Part shown: positions 7,972-16,465 of the stretch, one piece after another
Layout of the letters: every line of letters starts with the position of its first letter
How positions within the stretch are numbered: the first letter of the stretch is position 1
Assembly: GCA_002501205.1 (NCBI GenBank)
Contig: DLRW01000043.1
Location: forward strand, 1 to 64,000
DNA: 64,000 bases
Source of the DNA: Flavobacteriales bacterium UBA7878
Lineage (GTDB): Bacteria; Bacteroidota; Bacteroidia; Flavobacteriales; Schleiferiaceae
Reading direction: 5' to 3'
Position numbers and translations under genes: made by a program
Notes under the pieces: model-generated
What the model saw: the letters and a program-made list of their open reading frames with translations, nothing else
What the model was told of the DNA's origin: nothing
Database searches by the model: none

Positions 7972-8598
7972 ATGAACTATGTGCAATCCTCTCTGGAGGA
8001 GATAGCCGATGCTCTCGCTGAGCAGGAGCTGGTGATTTTAGATCAGTTTTTAAGTCAGCAGGAAGTAGAAGCTCTACTCCGGGCTTTCGATTACCATGCC
8101 CAGGAGGAAGACTTTAAAGCAGCGGGCATTGGCAACACCTATCTCTATACTCAAGATAAAAGCATTCGCTCCGATCGGATTATGTGGCTTTCGGATAATC
8201 CTGAGAAAGACGCCCTTTCTGATTTCAAGAAGAGAATTGAAGCCTTGATGGCCGATTTAAACCCTATGCTTTTCTTAAGCTTAAGGGATGTAGAAATGCA
8301 CCTGGCCGAATATGCACCGGGGGCTTTTTATGAAAAACATGTAGATCAGTTTAAGAAGAATGGCCACCGCATACTATCCTTTGCTTGCTATTTAAATAGG
8401 GGCTGGCAAGATGGAGATGGTGGCGAACTGCGCATTTTTAAGGAGGGGAGTCATTTTGATCTAGAACCTCTGGCGGGTAGATTGGCTTTATTCAGAAGCG
8501 ATACGGTAGAGCATGCGGTTCTGCCGGCCAAGGCTTTACGCCGTAGTATTACCGGCTGGATGCTGGACCGGCCAATCGGTTTTCCTATTCAAGATTAA
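7972..8598 (+). CDS. 2OG-Fe(II) oxygenase, SM-20/prolyl-hydroxylase-like
   Basis: Cytoplasmic dioxygenase of 208 residues that would couple decarboxylation of 2-oxoglutarate to hydroxylation of a substrate. The iron triad is H123-V-D125 and H181 (VEHAV), and R191 (LRRSITGW) is the expected 2-oxoglutarate anchor. The strand EMHLAEYAPGAFYEKHVD and the GGELRIF loop are typical of PHD/EGLN-like bacterial members. No signal peptide. Monocistronic by spacing (117 bases before, 180 after). The substrate cannot be deduced; related bacterial enzymes modify elongation factor Tu or other proteins. Confidence 0.82.
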   Translation: MNYVQSSLEEIADALAEQELVILDQFLSQQEVEALLRAFDYHAQEEDFKAAGIGNTYLYTQDKSIRSDRIMWLSDNPEKDALSDFKKRIEALMADLNPMLFLSLRDVEMHLAEYAPGAFYEKHVDQFKKNGHRILSFACYLNRGWQDGDGGELRIFKEGSHFDLEPLAGRLALFRSDTVEHAVLPAKALRRSITGWMLDRPIGFPIQD

Positions 8599-8778
8599 TC
8601 CTGGCTTTTTTATACCTTGTCTAAGTGCTTAGTGCTCAGTCTGCTATAAGGGCTGAGCCAGGGGCCGAAAAAAATCGAGTAGAGGGCTAATTTTTCCTTG
8701 TTTGAAAACCTCGATAATGCATATTTGTAGTCACGAAACAGAATATACCCACTAAATAAAATTTTAAAAATCGATACT

Positions 8779-9108
8779 ATGTCTGTCTCTAAAGGATCCG
8801 ATGCTAAACGACGCGTAATCGTAGATTACAAGAATGTAACCAACGAAATTTTGGATCTGTTTACAGACCGTTATCCCTATGGTTATGACGATGGTGATAT
8901 TATTCGCTTTAAGAATGCCAAGGGTGAAATGGTAAAAGCGGTGCCTTTCGAAACCGCAGATACTAAGTACCTGGTGAAGGTAAGTGTTCAAATGGATCAG
9001 CAGATCGAAGCCTTTTTGGAAGACGATGATGATGACAATGACGATGTTGGTGAAAACGATAGCACCGCCGACATGGATGATGTGGAATCGGATGATTTAG
9101 ACGATTAA
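8779..9108 (+). CDS. Small acidic-tailed conserved protein
   Basis: A 109-residue cytoplasmic protein. The N-terminal two thirds is a compact alpha/beta segment (RRVIVDYKNVTNEILDLF, then DGDIIRFKNAKGE). The last 35 residues are almost entirely Asp, Glu and Asn, an unstructured polyanionic tail. It resembles small Flavobacteriia proteins that databases sometimes label DNA primase, but no primase motif is visible here. The ATG of the next gene follows its stop directly, so the two are probably cotranscribed. A weak promoter-like TTTG (8701-8704) and CATATTTG (8720-8727) precede it. Function unknown. Confidence 0.7.
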   Translation: MSVSKGSDAKRRVIVDYKNVTNEILDLFTDRYPYGYDDGDIIRFKNAKGEMVKAVPFETADTKYLVKVSVQMDQQIEAFLEDDDDDNDDVGENDSTADMDDVESDDLDD

Positions 9109-9582
9109 ATGCCTTTAAAAGCCCTTGACTACTTCTTGGTAAGCCTGCAAGGGCTTCTTTTTATCCTGTTTTTTATTCCTGTGGATTGGTTCAATGCAGT
9201 GCAAATCCCCGACCTCATGCTTTGGCCTGCTCAGCTAGCCATGATTATTGGTGTCATTGAAGTAGTTTGGGCCTTAAAACAGATGGGGAGATATCTTAGC
9301 CCTTTCCCCAAACCAAAAGCGGATGCGGAGTTAATTACCTGGGGTGTATTTGGCTTGGTACGTCATCCAATTTACAGTGGAATCATTCTTTTTGCAGCCG
9401 GATACGGTATCTATTTCAAAGATCCTTTTCAAATCTTAATGGCAGGAGTACTGGCCCTTTTCTTCTACTTGAAAAGTCGTTATGAGGAAAAGAACCTCCG
9501 AGCCTATTTTCCCAATTATGCCTCCTATCAGAAAATGACGGGGCGTTTCATTCCCAATCTATTTACTGCTAAGCCAAAGTAG
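9109..9582 (+). CDS. ICMT/PEMT-like membrane methyltransferase family protein
   Basis: A 157-residue integral membrane protein with four hydrophobic segments. The C-terminal signature is that of the isoprenylcysteine carboxyl methyltransferase / phospholipid methyltransferase fold: GLVRHPIYSG, then the ExxL-type Y-E-E-K-N-L and FPNYASYQ. These bind S-adenosylmethionine in the family. The substrate in bacteria without prenylated proteins is unknown, possibly a lipid or small thiol. It starts immediately after the previous stop, and its end overlaps the convergent EnvC-like gene by 24 bases. Confidence 0.8.
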   Translation: MPLKALDYFLVSLQGLLFILFFIPVDWFNAVQIPDLMLWPAQLAMIIGVIEVVWALKQMGRYLSPFPKPKADAELITWGVFGLVRHPIYSGIILFAAGYGIYFKDPFQILMAGVLALFFYLKSRYEEKNLRAYFPNYASYQKMTGRFIPNLFTAKPK

Positions 9583-10914
9583 TGGGTTCACCGCCTGATT
9601 GTCTTTCCATAACTGGAAGTGCAGCATCGTTTGTGAGTTGATAGGGTTGGTATAAGTAATACCAATGGACTGCCCAGCCTTAACAGTATCACCTTGATCT
9701 ACACTGGCGGCTTTAATGCCCAGGTATACGCTGAAGTAATTTCCGTGTGATATTACCACCGCTATTTGACCATTTGGAAGTATCCAACGACGAGTAACGG
9801 TGCCATTAAAGACGGCCTTTACCGGCGTATTTTCTTGGGTAGTGATATCAATACCCTTGCTGTCGATAATAACTGATTTTACCACCGGATGTCGTTGCGG
9901 ACCAAAGTTTCCGGTTACCAAACCCCGCTCTACCGGCCAGGGCAGGCGTTTTTGGTTGGCTTCGAAATTAGCGGCCAATGTTCGGGCGGCAGGAGTTAAT
10001 TCGAAGCTCTCAGGCTTAGCAATGGCCGGTTTATTTTCGGCAGCTCTGGCTTTTACAGCCGCATCAATTAACTCTTCTAATCGGCTATTGGTGGTGTTGC
10101 TACTAAAATCTTTTCCGCGAATTAAACCTAAGTCAATCGCTCGGTCTTCCAGGGCTTTGCGGGCCGCTAAAGCACGGGCCTTAGCTATTTCCTCGGCAAT
10201 AACTTTTTCAATCTGCGCTTCTACCTTCGCTGCCTCTTTAAGCTTTTCCTTGAGCTTTTTCTCCAGGTCCTTCTCCATGGCGGCATAGGTTTTAATCGCC
10301 TCTTCCTGACTCAGTTTTTCATTGCTCAGTTTGCGATTTTCTTCCTGCAATTGACCACGCACGGCGTTTTTACGCACTTTTTGTACCCGTAATCGCTCCA
10401 TTGCTTCTCCTAGCTCAAGTTCCTGCTTTTCAATTTCTTTGATCTTTTGCTGTCGATAAGCGCTGTATTGTTTGAGGTACTCAATGCGGCGCATGGCTTG
10501 GTTGAAATCCTCGGAAGAGAGGATAAACATTAGGCGGCTGGAGTTTTTACGGCTTTTGTAAGCTTGTTGGATCATGTGAGCATACTGCGCCTTTTGCTTT
10601 TCTACTCTTACTCGTAACGTGTCAATTTCGCGTTGCATTTCGGCTTCCTCCTCTTCCATTAACTCCACCTCGCGATCCAGGGTGCGAATAAGCTTTTCCC
10701 GCAGTTTGATTTTTTGCTGTACCGTTTCAATTGTACCCAGTGTATTGCTACGATCTTTTTTGGTTTCTGCCAGAATACGGTTGGCGAGTTCAATTTCGTC
10801 CATAATGCGCACCTTGCGCGCTTCCAATTCTTGTCGCTTTTTACTTTGCGCCATCGTCCCTTGACTCCAAAGGAGGGCGAAAACAAGGAGACCTATGTAC
10901 CTAAAGTTGCTCAT
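9559..10914 (-). CDS. EnvC-like murein hydrolase activator with degenerate LytM domain
   Basis: A 451-residue secreted protein: signal peptide ending in MAQS, a long coiled coil (about 25-265, rich in K, E, Q, R), a linker, and a C-terminal LytM/M23 fold (about 325-451). The LytM motifs are recognisable but degenerate. The H of HxGID is replaced (DSKGIDI) and the first H of the HxH motif is lost (MLHFQLW), so zinc cannot be bound normally. That is the pattern of EnvC, which activates amidases rather than cutting peptidoglycan itself. Last gene of a six-gene minus-strand envelope operon, overlapping the DUF4292 gene by 14 bases. The partner amidase is not in this window. Confidence 0.85.
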   Translation of the reverse strand: MSNFRYIGLLVFALLWSQGTMAQSKKRQELEARKVRIMDEIELANRILAETKKDRSNTLGTIETVQQKIKLREKLIRTLDREVELMEEEEAEMQREIDTLRVRVEKQKAQYAHMIQQAYKSRKNSSRLMFILSSEDFNQAMRRIEYLKQYSAYRQQKIKEIEKQELELGEAMERLRVQKVRKNAVRGQLQEENRKLSNEKLSQEEAIKTYAAMEKDLEKKLKEKLKEAAKVEAQIEKVIAEEIAKARALAARKALEDRAIDLGLIRGKDFSSNTTNSRLEELIDAAVKARAAENKPAIAKPESFELTPAARTLAANFEANQKRLPWPVERGLVTGNFGPQRHPVVKSVIIDSKGIDITTQENTPVKAVFNGTVTRRWILPNGQIAVVISHGNYFSVYLGIKAASVDQGDTVKAGQSIGITYTNPINSQTMLHFQLWKDNQAVNPLLWLSSK

Positions 10915-11683
10915 AATTCCCAGGGATCCGGAATGGATAGCTTAAACTCTCATTACGTTTAAGATCAGTGATTTCTAAGTCGATAATAATCTCAGACTTC
11001 TCGAGGTATTCAAAATGCATTTGAGCAGGAAATAAGATCTCACCAAAGTTCCGATAGCCATCAAGACGGATCAATAGGTTTTGACCTTCCTGCGGTCTTT
11101 GAAAGCGAAAGCTGGATGGACGATAGCTCTTTGCTGAAAAGCTTTGGGTCATCAAAGGATATTCTGGAGAGGGAGGAATTTGATCTTGATTAAGCGGATA
11201 GTTCACTAATTGGTATACTCCGGGCTGATAATCCTGATACCAGTTTTGATTCCAATCCAAATAACTGGCACTTAAAACCGACATTAAGGGTTGAAAATCG
11301 AAACGAAATCCAATCTTTTGGGCGATTTCGGAGCTGGAGCCTTTTTGATAATTACGCTCCAAGCGATTGTAATAGGCTACTTCATCTTGGCTTATCAGGC
11401 CTCGAGCCACTTTTAAACCCAAAAAGGGATCAGCCAGGTCTACCCAGATCAAACTGTCTTTGGCAATGCGCATTTCGAAGCGAAAGCTTTGCTTGCTGCT
11501 ACCACTTTGATAGCGCCCTTTTCCTTCCAGTACCAAAGTTTCGAAAGCTAGACTTTGGGCCTTTACTTTTTCGATGAGGTCCTTGGTTTTAAGATAGGCG
11601 GGAGCACCTTCGGGTAATTTTACCTTCGGCTTACAGGAGGCTACAAAAAGCAGCATCAATAGCATGATCCCAATTTTGCGCAT
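10901..11683 (-). CDS. DUF4292 outer-membrane lipoprotein
   Basis: A 260-residue lipoprotein with lipobox VASC (C17). The body is a series of beta strands in the LolA/LppX-like half-barrel style, with the DUF4292 hallmark segments FRFEMRIAKDSLIWVDL and a central LMSVLSASYLDW region. DUF4292 proteins are found almost only in Bacteroidota and regularly sit between a TPR protein and an M23/EnvC-type gene, as here. A role in envelope assembly is inferred from that context. Its start touches the TPR gene's stop. Confidence 0.85.
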   Translation of the reverse strand: MRKIGIMLLMLLFVASCKPKVKLPEGAPAYLKTKDLIEKVKAQSLAFETLVLEGKGRYQSGSSKQSFRFEMRIAKDSLIWVDLADPFLGLKVARGLISQDEVAYYNRLERNYQKGSSSEIAQKIGFRFDFQPLMSVLSASYLDWNQNWYQDYQPGVYQLVNYPLNQDQIPPSPEYPLMTQSFSAKSYRPSSFRFQRPQEGQNLLIRLDGYRNFGEILFPAQMHFEYLEKSEIIIDLEITDLKRNESLSYPFRIPGNYEQL

Positions 11684-13383
11684 TAGGGTAGAGCTTTAAT
11701 TTTAGCTTTCAAGGCCGGGCTCGATTGCAGGCTATTGGCCATTTCATATTGCTTACGAGCTAATTCTTTTTCACCCAGTCCCAATAGGATATCACCATAA
11801 TGTTCCGCCAATTCGGGTTCTGGCTTAGCTAATAGACTCAAGGCTTTTTCAATTACTTCTCGTGCTTCTTCATCGCGACCCAATTGATGCAGTACCCAAG
11901 CCTGAGTATCGAGGTAAACGGGATTAGAAGGGCTTATGGTATTGGCATCTGTGCTCATGCGCAAGGCATCTTTCAATCGTTCATTGCGCAGTGAGAGATA
12001 ATAGGAATAGTTATTTAGGGCACCCGCATGTTTGGGATTTACACTGAGCACGGCATCAAAATATTGGTCGCTTTCCAAATGCTGACCCAACTCATGACTA
12101 ACCTCTGCTAAATGCAGATTGAACTCGGTTTGCAAGCGGGCATTATTAAAAACATAAACCTGACCGTCTTCTAAAAAGTCGCGCGCCTTGCTGTATTCTT
12201 GAGACTCTTTAAAGGCGATACCCGCCAATAAATAGGGGAGTGGTTGATTGGGGAAACTTTCCAAGGCCAAGGGCGCATCCACCTTTAAAGCCTCAAATTT
12301 TCGATTCTGAATTTCGATGAGGAGGATTTGCTCCCATATTTGAAATTTCTCGCCGTATTCTAGGGCCTTCTTATAGTAAGTAAGGGCTTCATCATCACGA
12401 CCTTCGCGAGAAAGATAATCGCCATACATAGCATATATTCTGGCATCGGCGGGTTCCTGACTTACAATTTCATCAAGCAGTTCAAAGCTCTTGGCAGTGA
12501 GAACACTGTCGGAACGTGAGGCATCAAAGAGACTAAGCAGAACTGCGATTTTACGTTCCATATCGAGCTGCTTGCTGCTCATGGCCTTTTTAAGGTGAAA
12601 TAGAGATTGATGAAAATCTCCCTTTTGCTGATAGTAATTTGCTAAGTCCAGATGTGGTCTGGGGTCCAGGGAGTCGATAGCCAACATGTCCTGATAAACT
12701 TCAAAGGCCTTTTCATCCAGATTATTGGCTTGGTACAACTGCCCTAGGGAGCCACGATAATCTAGGTTTTTAGGGTAGATTTCTATGAGCTTTTGCAATT
12801 CGGCGATGGCCCCTTCGAGATTACCCATTTCGAGGTAAATGCTCTTTTTTTGATTGGAAATTTCTTCGTGAGGACCACTAATCGCTTCCAGCTTATTCAG
12901 GCTCTCTATGGCTTTTTCGGCCTGGCCATCACGATAATAAGCTTCTGCCATTTGGAAAAGCAGATCTTCATCTTGCGGATGTTTCTCCGTGGCTTCTTCC
13001 AGACTTTTAATAAGAAGCTCCGACTTTCCAAACTGCCCGTACACTGCTAGTTTTAAGCGGAAGTACCAGGGGTTTTCGGGATCAATTTCACAGGCCTTTT
13101 CGGCATAAAAAAGGGCATCTTGCTCCTCCTCTTCGCGGGCATAAAGTTGGGCCAGTTCATAACAAACCAAGGCGCTCTCCGGGTCTTTTTGATAAAGGGC
13201 TTCGAATATTACCAGGGCCTTATCATACTCTTCCCGCAGCTTCGCATTTTCGGCGGCAAAAAATTGCTCATTAAAAAGCCGCAGCCTTTCGCCCTCAATT
13301 TTCGATTGAGCGGAAAGGCTGAGACTGCCTAATAAGATACAGATTGAGGCGATATATTTATTCCAATACGCTATAGTCACCAA
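11683..13383 (-). CDS. Secreted tetratricopeptide-repeat protein
   Basis: A 566-residue protein with an N-terminal hydrophobic signal (about 8-25, ending SLSAQS) followed by about 12 to 14 TPR units over the whole length. Recurrent ALxxYKKALEYG and DPxxPxxxLxLA helices are visible. TPR arrays bind other proteins; in this operon it may scaffold envelope assembly in the periplasm. The start is uncertain: a TTG at 13383 or the GTG at 13380 are the only nearby options, both inside the 3' end of the nucleotidyltransferase gene (26-base overlap), which implies translational coupling. Confidence 0.85.
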   Translation of the reverse strand: MVTIAYWNKYIASICILLGSLSLSAQSKIEGERLRLFNEQFFAAENAKLREEYDKALVIFEALYQKDPESALVCYELAQLYAREEEEQDALFYAEKACEIDPENPWYFRLKLAVYGQFGKSELLIKSLEEATEKHPQDEDLLFQMAEAYYRDGQAEKAIESLNKLEAISGPHEEISNQKKSIYLEMGNLEGAIAELQKLIEIYPKNLDYRGSLGQLYQANNLDEKAFEVYQDMLAIDSLDPRPHLDLANYYQQKGDFHQSLFHLKKAMSSKQLDMERKIAVLLSLFDASRSDSVLTAKSFELLDEIVSQEPADARIYAMYGDYLSREGRDDEALTYYKKALEYGEKFQIWEQILLIEIQNRKFEALKVDAPLALESFPNQPLPYLLAGIAFKESQEYSKARDFLEDGQVYVFNNARLQTEFNLHLAEVSHELGQHLESDQYFDAVLSVNPKHAGALNNYSYYLSLRNERLKDALRMSTDANTISPSNPVYLDTQAWVLHQLGRDEEAREVIEKALSLLAKPEPELAEHYGDILLGLGEKELARKQYEMANSLQSSPALKAKIKALP

Positions 13384-14362
13384 TGGAGATTTCGCTAAAG
13401 TTACCGTCGAATTTAGCTTTATTTCCGATCATCGAATTGCTCAGATTGGCATTAACAACCAAGCTGTCTTCTTGAATAAGGACATCGCTAAGCTTACTAT
13501 TCTTTACCTCAGTTCCAGCGCCAATACTTACGCGAGGTCCGATGGTACTGTTGCTTACTTTGGCTCCCGGGCCGATAAATACCGGAGCAATGATTTCGCA
13601 ATTATCCAGCTCGGCCTCACTGCTAATCAGCTCTTCCTCGCCATCAATAAAGCCTAAAATCTTACCGTTAGTTTCAACGGTTACATTTTTATTACCACAG
13701 TCCATCCACTCATTTACTGTTCCGCTGGTGAACTGACTGCCTTTGTTTTTCATGTTTTCCAGGGCATTGGTAAGTTGGTACTCACCTTTGTCGCGGATAT
13801 CATTATCGAGGAGGTATTGCAGTTCATCACGCAAGAACTCTCCGTCTTTGAAATAGTATATACCGATAATTGCTTCGTCAGAAACAAAGGTTTCGGGTTT
13901 TTCTACGAAGTCGGTGATCACACCTTCCGCGTTTTTCTTAACCACCCCAAAGGCTTTAGGGTTTTCTACTCTTTTGGTCCAGATAACACCATCGCTAGCT
14001 GTATCCAGACTAAAATCAGCACGGAAAAGAGTATCGGCAAAGGCCACCACCAAATTGCCTTGCATGCTTTCTTTGGCACATAAAATGGCATGAGCGGTAC
14101 CTAAGGGCTCATCTTGATAATAGATGCTTCCTTTAGCGCCTAAACCTTCGGCAATGGTTTTAAGGTTAGCTTCTACTTCTTTACCAAAGTCACCAATGAT
14201 AAAGGCGATCTCGTCTACCTTTTCTCCGGCTACTTTAACAATATCTTCTACCAATCGTTGAACGATAGGTTTACCAGCAATAGGAATCAGGGGCTTGGGA
14301 ATGGTGAGGGTGTGGGGGCGAAGCCGGCTTCCTCTTCCGGCCATAGGAACGATAATTTTCAT
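13358..14362 (-). CDS. Sugar-1-phosphate nucleotidyltransferase with left-handed beta-helix tail
   Basis: A 334-residue cytoplasmic enzyme forming an NDP-sugar from a sugar 1-phosphate and an NTP. N-terminal Rossmann domain with the G-rich nucleotide loop PMAGRGSRLRPHT and K-P-L-I-P-I; the EKP motif FVEKP and the metal-binding VAFADT follow. The C-terminal quarter (from about 250) is a hexapeptide-repeat left-handed beta-helix (AELDNCEI, IGPGAKVSNSTI, GPRVSIGAG), the GlmU/GlgC-type oligomerisation element. RmlA-like or mannose-1-phosphate guanylyltransferase activity are both possible. An 83-base gap separates it from the dut gene upstream. Confidence 0.85.
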   Translation of the reverse strand: MKIIVPMAGRGSRLRPHTLTIPKPLIPIAGKPIVQRLVEDIVKVAGEKVDEIAFIIGDFGKEVEANLKTIAEGLGAKGSIYYQDEPLGTAHAILCAKESMQGNLVVAFADTLFRADFSLDTASDGVIWTKRVENPKAFGVVKKNAEGVITDFVEKPETFVSDEAIIGIYYFKDGEFLRDELQYLLDNDIRDKGEYQLTNALENMKNKGSQFTSGTVNEWMDCGNKNVTVETNGKILGFIDGEEELISSEAELDNCEIIAPVFIGPGAKVSNSTIGPRVSIGAGTEVKNSKLSDVLIQEDSLVVNANLSNSMIGNKAKFDGNFSEISIGDYSVLE

Positions 14363-14445
14363 TCTGATGGTTTGTTATAGGGGCAATGTTAATTACAAAA
14401 ATAGCTTTTGCCTAATATTCACAGGATTATCTTAGTCTTAATTCT

Positions 14446-14880
14446 TTAGTGGCCGGTGCTGCCAAAACCCCCGCTGCCACGTTGGGTTTCATCCAATTCC
14501 TCCACCTCATTCCAGGTGATATTTTCATAGCGCGCCAGCACTAATTGGGCGATGCGCTCCCCGGGTTCGATAAGCACATTTTCATTGGAAAGATTCACCA
14601 AAATCACGCCCACCTCACCACGGTAATCGGCATCAATAGTTCCGGGGCTATTTAGTACCGACAAGCCCTTTTTTAAGGCCAACCCACTGCGAGGACGAAC
14701 CTGGGCTTCGGTACCGGGCTCCAAGGCCATAAATAATCCGGTTTTAATCAAACTACGCTCCAGAGGTTTTAGCTCCAGAGTTTCATCCAATACGGCTCTT
14801 AAGTCGAGTCCGGCCGAATTCTCCGTTTGATATTCGGGCAGGGGATACGGAGAACGATTAATGATATTTACTTTACTCAT
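14446..14880 (-). CDS. dut: Deoxyuridine 5'-triphosphate nucleotidohydrolase (dUTPase)
   Basis: A 144-residue trimeric dUTPase, converting dUTP to dUMP and pyrophosphate and so keeping uracil out of DNA and supplying dTMP synthesis. All five motifs are readable: SAGLDLRA, RPRSGLALKKG, GTIDADYRGEVGV, GERIAQLVLAR and the C-terminal RGSGGFGSTG that closes over the active site. Its start codon overlaps the flippase stop by 4 bases. Pairing of a nucleotide-pool enzyme with envelope genes is a conserved operon accident in this group. Confidence 0.96.
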   Translation of the reverse strand: MSKVNIINRSPYPLPEYQTENSAGLDLRAVLDETLELKPLERSLIKTGLFMALEPGTEAQVRPRSGLALKKGLSVLNSPGTIDADYRGEVGVILVNLSNENVLIEPGERIAQLVLARYENITWNEVEELDETQRGSGGFGSTGH

Positions 14881-16340
14881 CTGCGTTTAAGGAGTTTTAG
14901 TTGGGGCCATTCCAGCCAAAAAACCAGGCTGCTGTAAGCACTGAATATAATCAGGCCGTAGAGCCAGTAATGATCTAAAAGGTAAAAGCTAACTATACTT
15001 CCAATCAAAGAAAGTCCCAGATAAAAGCTAATCGCCCGCAAAGGATAAGCGGTGGGTTGATGCTTTTGATTGAGGTAATAGGAGTAGGCCGTCATGGCGG
15101 CATAGCTAATCAAAGTCGCCAATGCTGCGCCGGTATAATTAAAAAGTGGCACCAGAAGCAGGTTGGCCAAAACGGTGAAAATCAAACCAAAGAAATTGAT
15201 ATAAATGCCCATGCGGGTTTTGTTCTCGAGCTTATACCAAATATTAAGGTTGAAATTGATTCCGAGCAAGAGGTTCGCAAAAAGCAAAATCGGCACAATA
15301 TGCCAGCCCTCCCAATACTTGGGGTGGATGAAGTGAGTCCACTGCAGAAAATCGGTAAAACACACCAATCCCAAGAATATCAAGCTTTGGATAAGCACGA
15401 AATAGCGCATTACCTGAGCCATTTTCGATTTAAAATCACCTTCCCCACTAAAGAAGAAGGGCTCCGCCGCAAAGCGGAAGGCCTGAATAAAGAGCATCAT
15501 AAAGGTGGCAATCTTCATCATTGCTCCGAATATCCCCATAGAAACCGTATTGATTTCCAAGGGCAATAGATACTTCATGAATTGATACTGAGCCTTTTCA
15601 TTGGCAATGCCCGCTAAGCCGCCAATCACCAGGGGGCTGGAATAAATCAGCATTTTCTTGAGTAAATCCTGATTGACCTTAAAACGGATTTTCAGAAGCT
15701 CCGGCAAGAAGAGCAACATCATAAAAGCATTGCCAATCAGGTTGAAAAGGAAAACGTAAATCACGCCGTATTCGGCATTATATACATTAAATATCCATGA
15801 GTCTGGACTGGCGTCTTTAGCTAATTGGGGTAAGAGCCAGAAATAGATGAGGTTTAGTAAAACCATCAAGCCAATAGTGCCCAAGCGAATTACTAAAAAG
15901 CGAATCGGCTTATTATCGGCGCGCAAGCGAGCAAAAGGCACCGCGGCAATAGCATCCATGGCTACAATGCCCATCATCCAAATGAGCAGGAAGGGGCGAT
16001 CTTCATACTGCAGCAGGCTAGCCAGGGAATCGCGAAAAATAAAGCTGAGGCTGATTAAAAGTCCGCTGCTAAAGAGCGTAAAGAGCAAGGCATGACTAAA
16101 TACGGTATCCGGATCGTAGCGTTTATCGCGGTTAAATCGGAAAAAAGCGGTCTCCATACCAAAGGTTAAAATCACCATTAAAAAGGCAATCATGGAGTAT
16201 AAATCGTTCACCACCCCATAATCCGCTTTATCAATTTGACTGGTATGCAGCGGCGTAAGGGCGAAATTGAGCAAACGCGCTAGAATGGTGGTTAAACCAT
16301 AGATCACCGTTTGCGAGGCTAAATTTCGAAGTGAAGACAT
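14877..16340 (-). CDS. Polysaccharide flippase (Wzx/MVF superfamily)
   Basis: A 487-residue membrane protein with 12 to 14 hydrophobic helices and an N-terminus typical of oligosaccharide flippases (LRNLASQTVIYGLTTILARLLNF). Such proteins move lipid-linked oligosaccharides from the cytoplasmic to the periplasmic side of the inner membrane. It opens the minus-strand envelope operon. The 125-base region upstream is shared with the divergent M28 peptidase gene. The exact glycan is unknown; it may serve O-antigen or another surface glycan. MurJ function is less likely because the length and motif pattern fit Wzx. Confidence 0.85.
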   Translation of the reverse strand: MSSLRNLASQTVIYGLTTILARLLNFALTPLHTSQIDKADYGVVNDLYSMIAFLMVILTFGMETAFFRFNRDKRYDPDTVFSHALLFTLFSSGLLISLSFIFRDSLASLLQYEDRPFLLIWMMGIVAMDAIAAVPFARLRADNKPIRFLVIRLGTIGLMVLLNLIYFWLLPQLAKDASPDSWIFNVYNAEYGVIYVFLFNLIGNAFMMLLFLPELLKIRFKVNQDLLKKMLIYSSPLVIGGLAGIANEKAQYQFMKYLLPLEINTVSMGIFGAMMKIATFMMLFIQAFRFAAEPFFFSGEGDFKSKMAQVMRYFVLIQSLIFLGLVCFTDFLQWTHFIHPKYWEGWHIVPILLFANLLLGINFNLNIWYKLENKTRMGIYINFFGLIFTVLANLLLVPLFNYTGAALATLISYAAMTAYSYYLNQKHQPTAYPLRAISFYLGLSLIGSIVSFYLLDHYWLYGLIIFSAYSSLVFWLEWPQLKLLKRR

Positions 16341-16438
16341 AGTGCAGGGAGCTAAAATACGGTGTCGCTCTAAACGCTGCCGTTAAAATCTAGCGGATTT
16401 CTACACGGCACTATTAACAACGCGCCCTTTGCAATCTT

Positions 16439-16446
16439 TATATTTG
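16439..16446 (+). promoter_or_regulatory. -7 promoter element of the M28 peptidase gene
   Basis: TATATTTG matches TAnnTTTG and lies 19 bases before the ATG, giving a leader of roughly a dozen bases. A -33 TTG is not evident. Confidence 0.5.
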
Positions 16447-16465
16447 AGGCCCTAATAAAGGAACA

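Noticed and set aside
8990..9105. Asp-rich codons as a phase-variable repeat tract
   Set aside because: The GAT/GAC codons are mixed and not a perfect simple-sequence repeat, so slippage is unlikely to be a regulatory switch.
9800..10288. Long plus-strand open frame inside the EnvC-like gene
   Set aside because: It is the mirror of the coiled-coil coding region, made of Ser/Arg/Ala-rich low-complexity sequence, and lies fully inside a well-supported gene.
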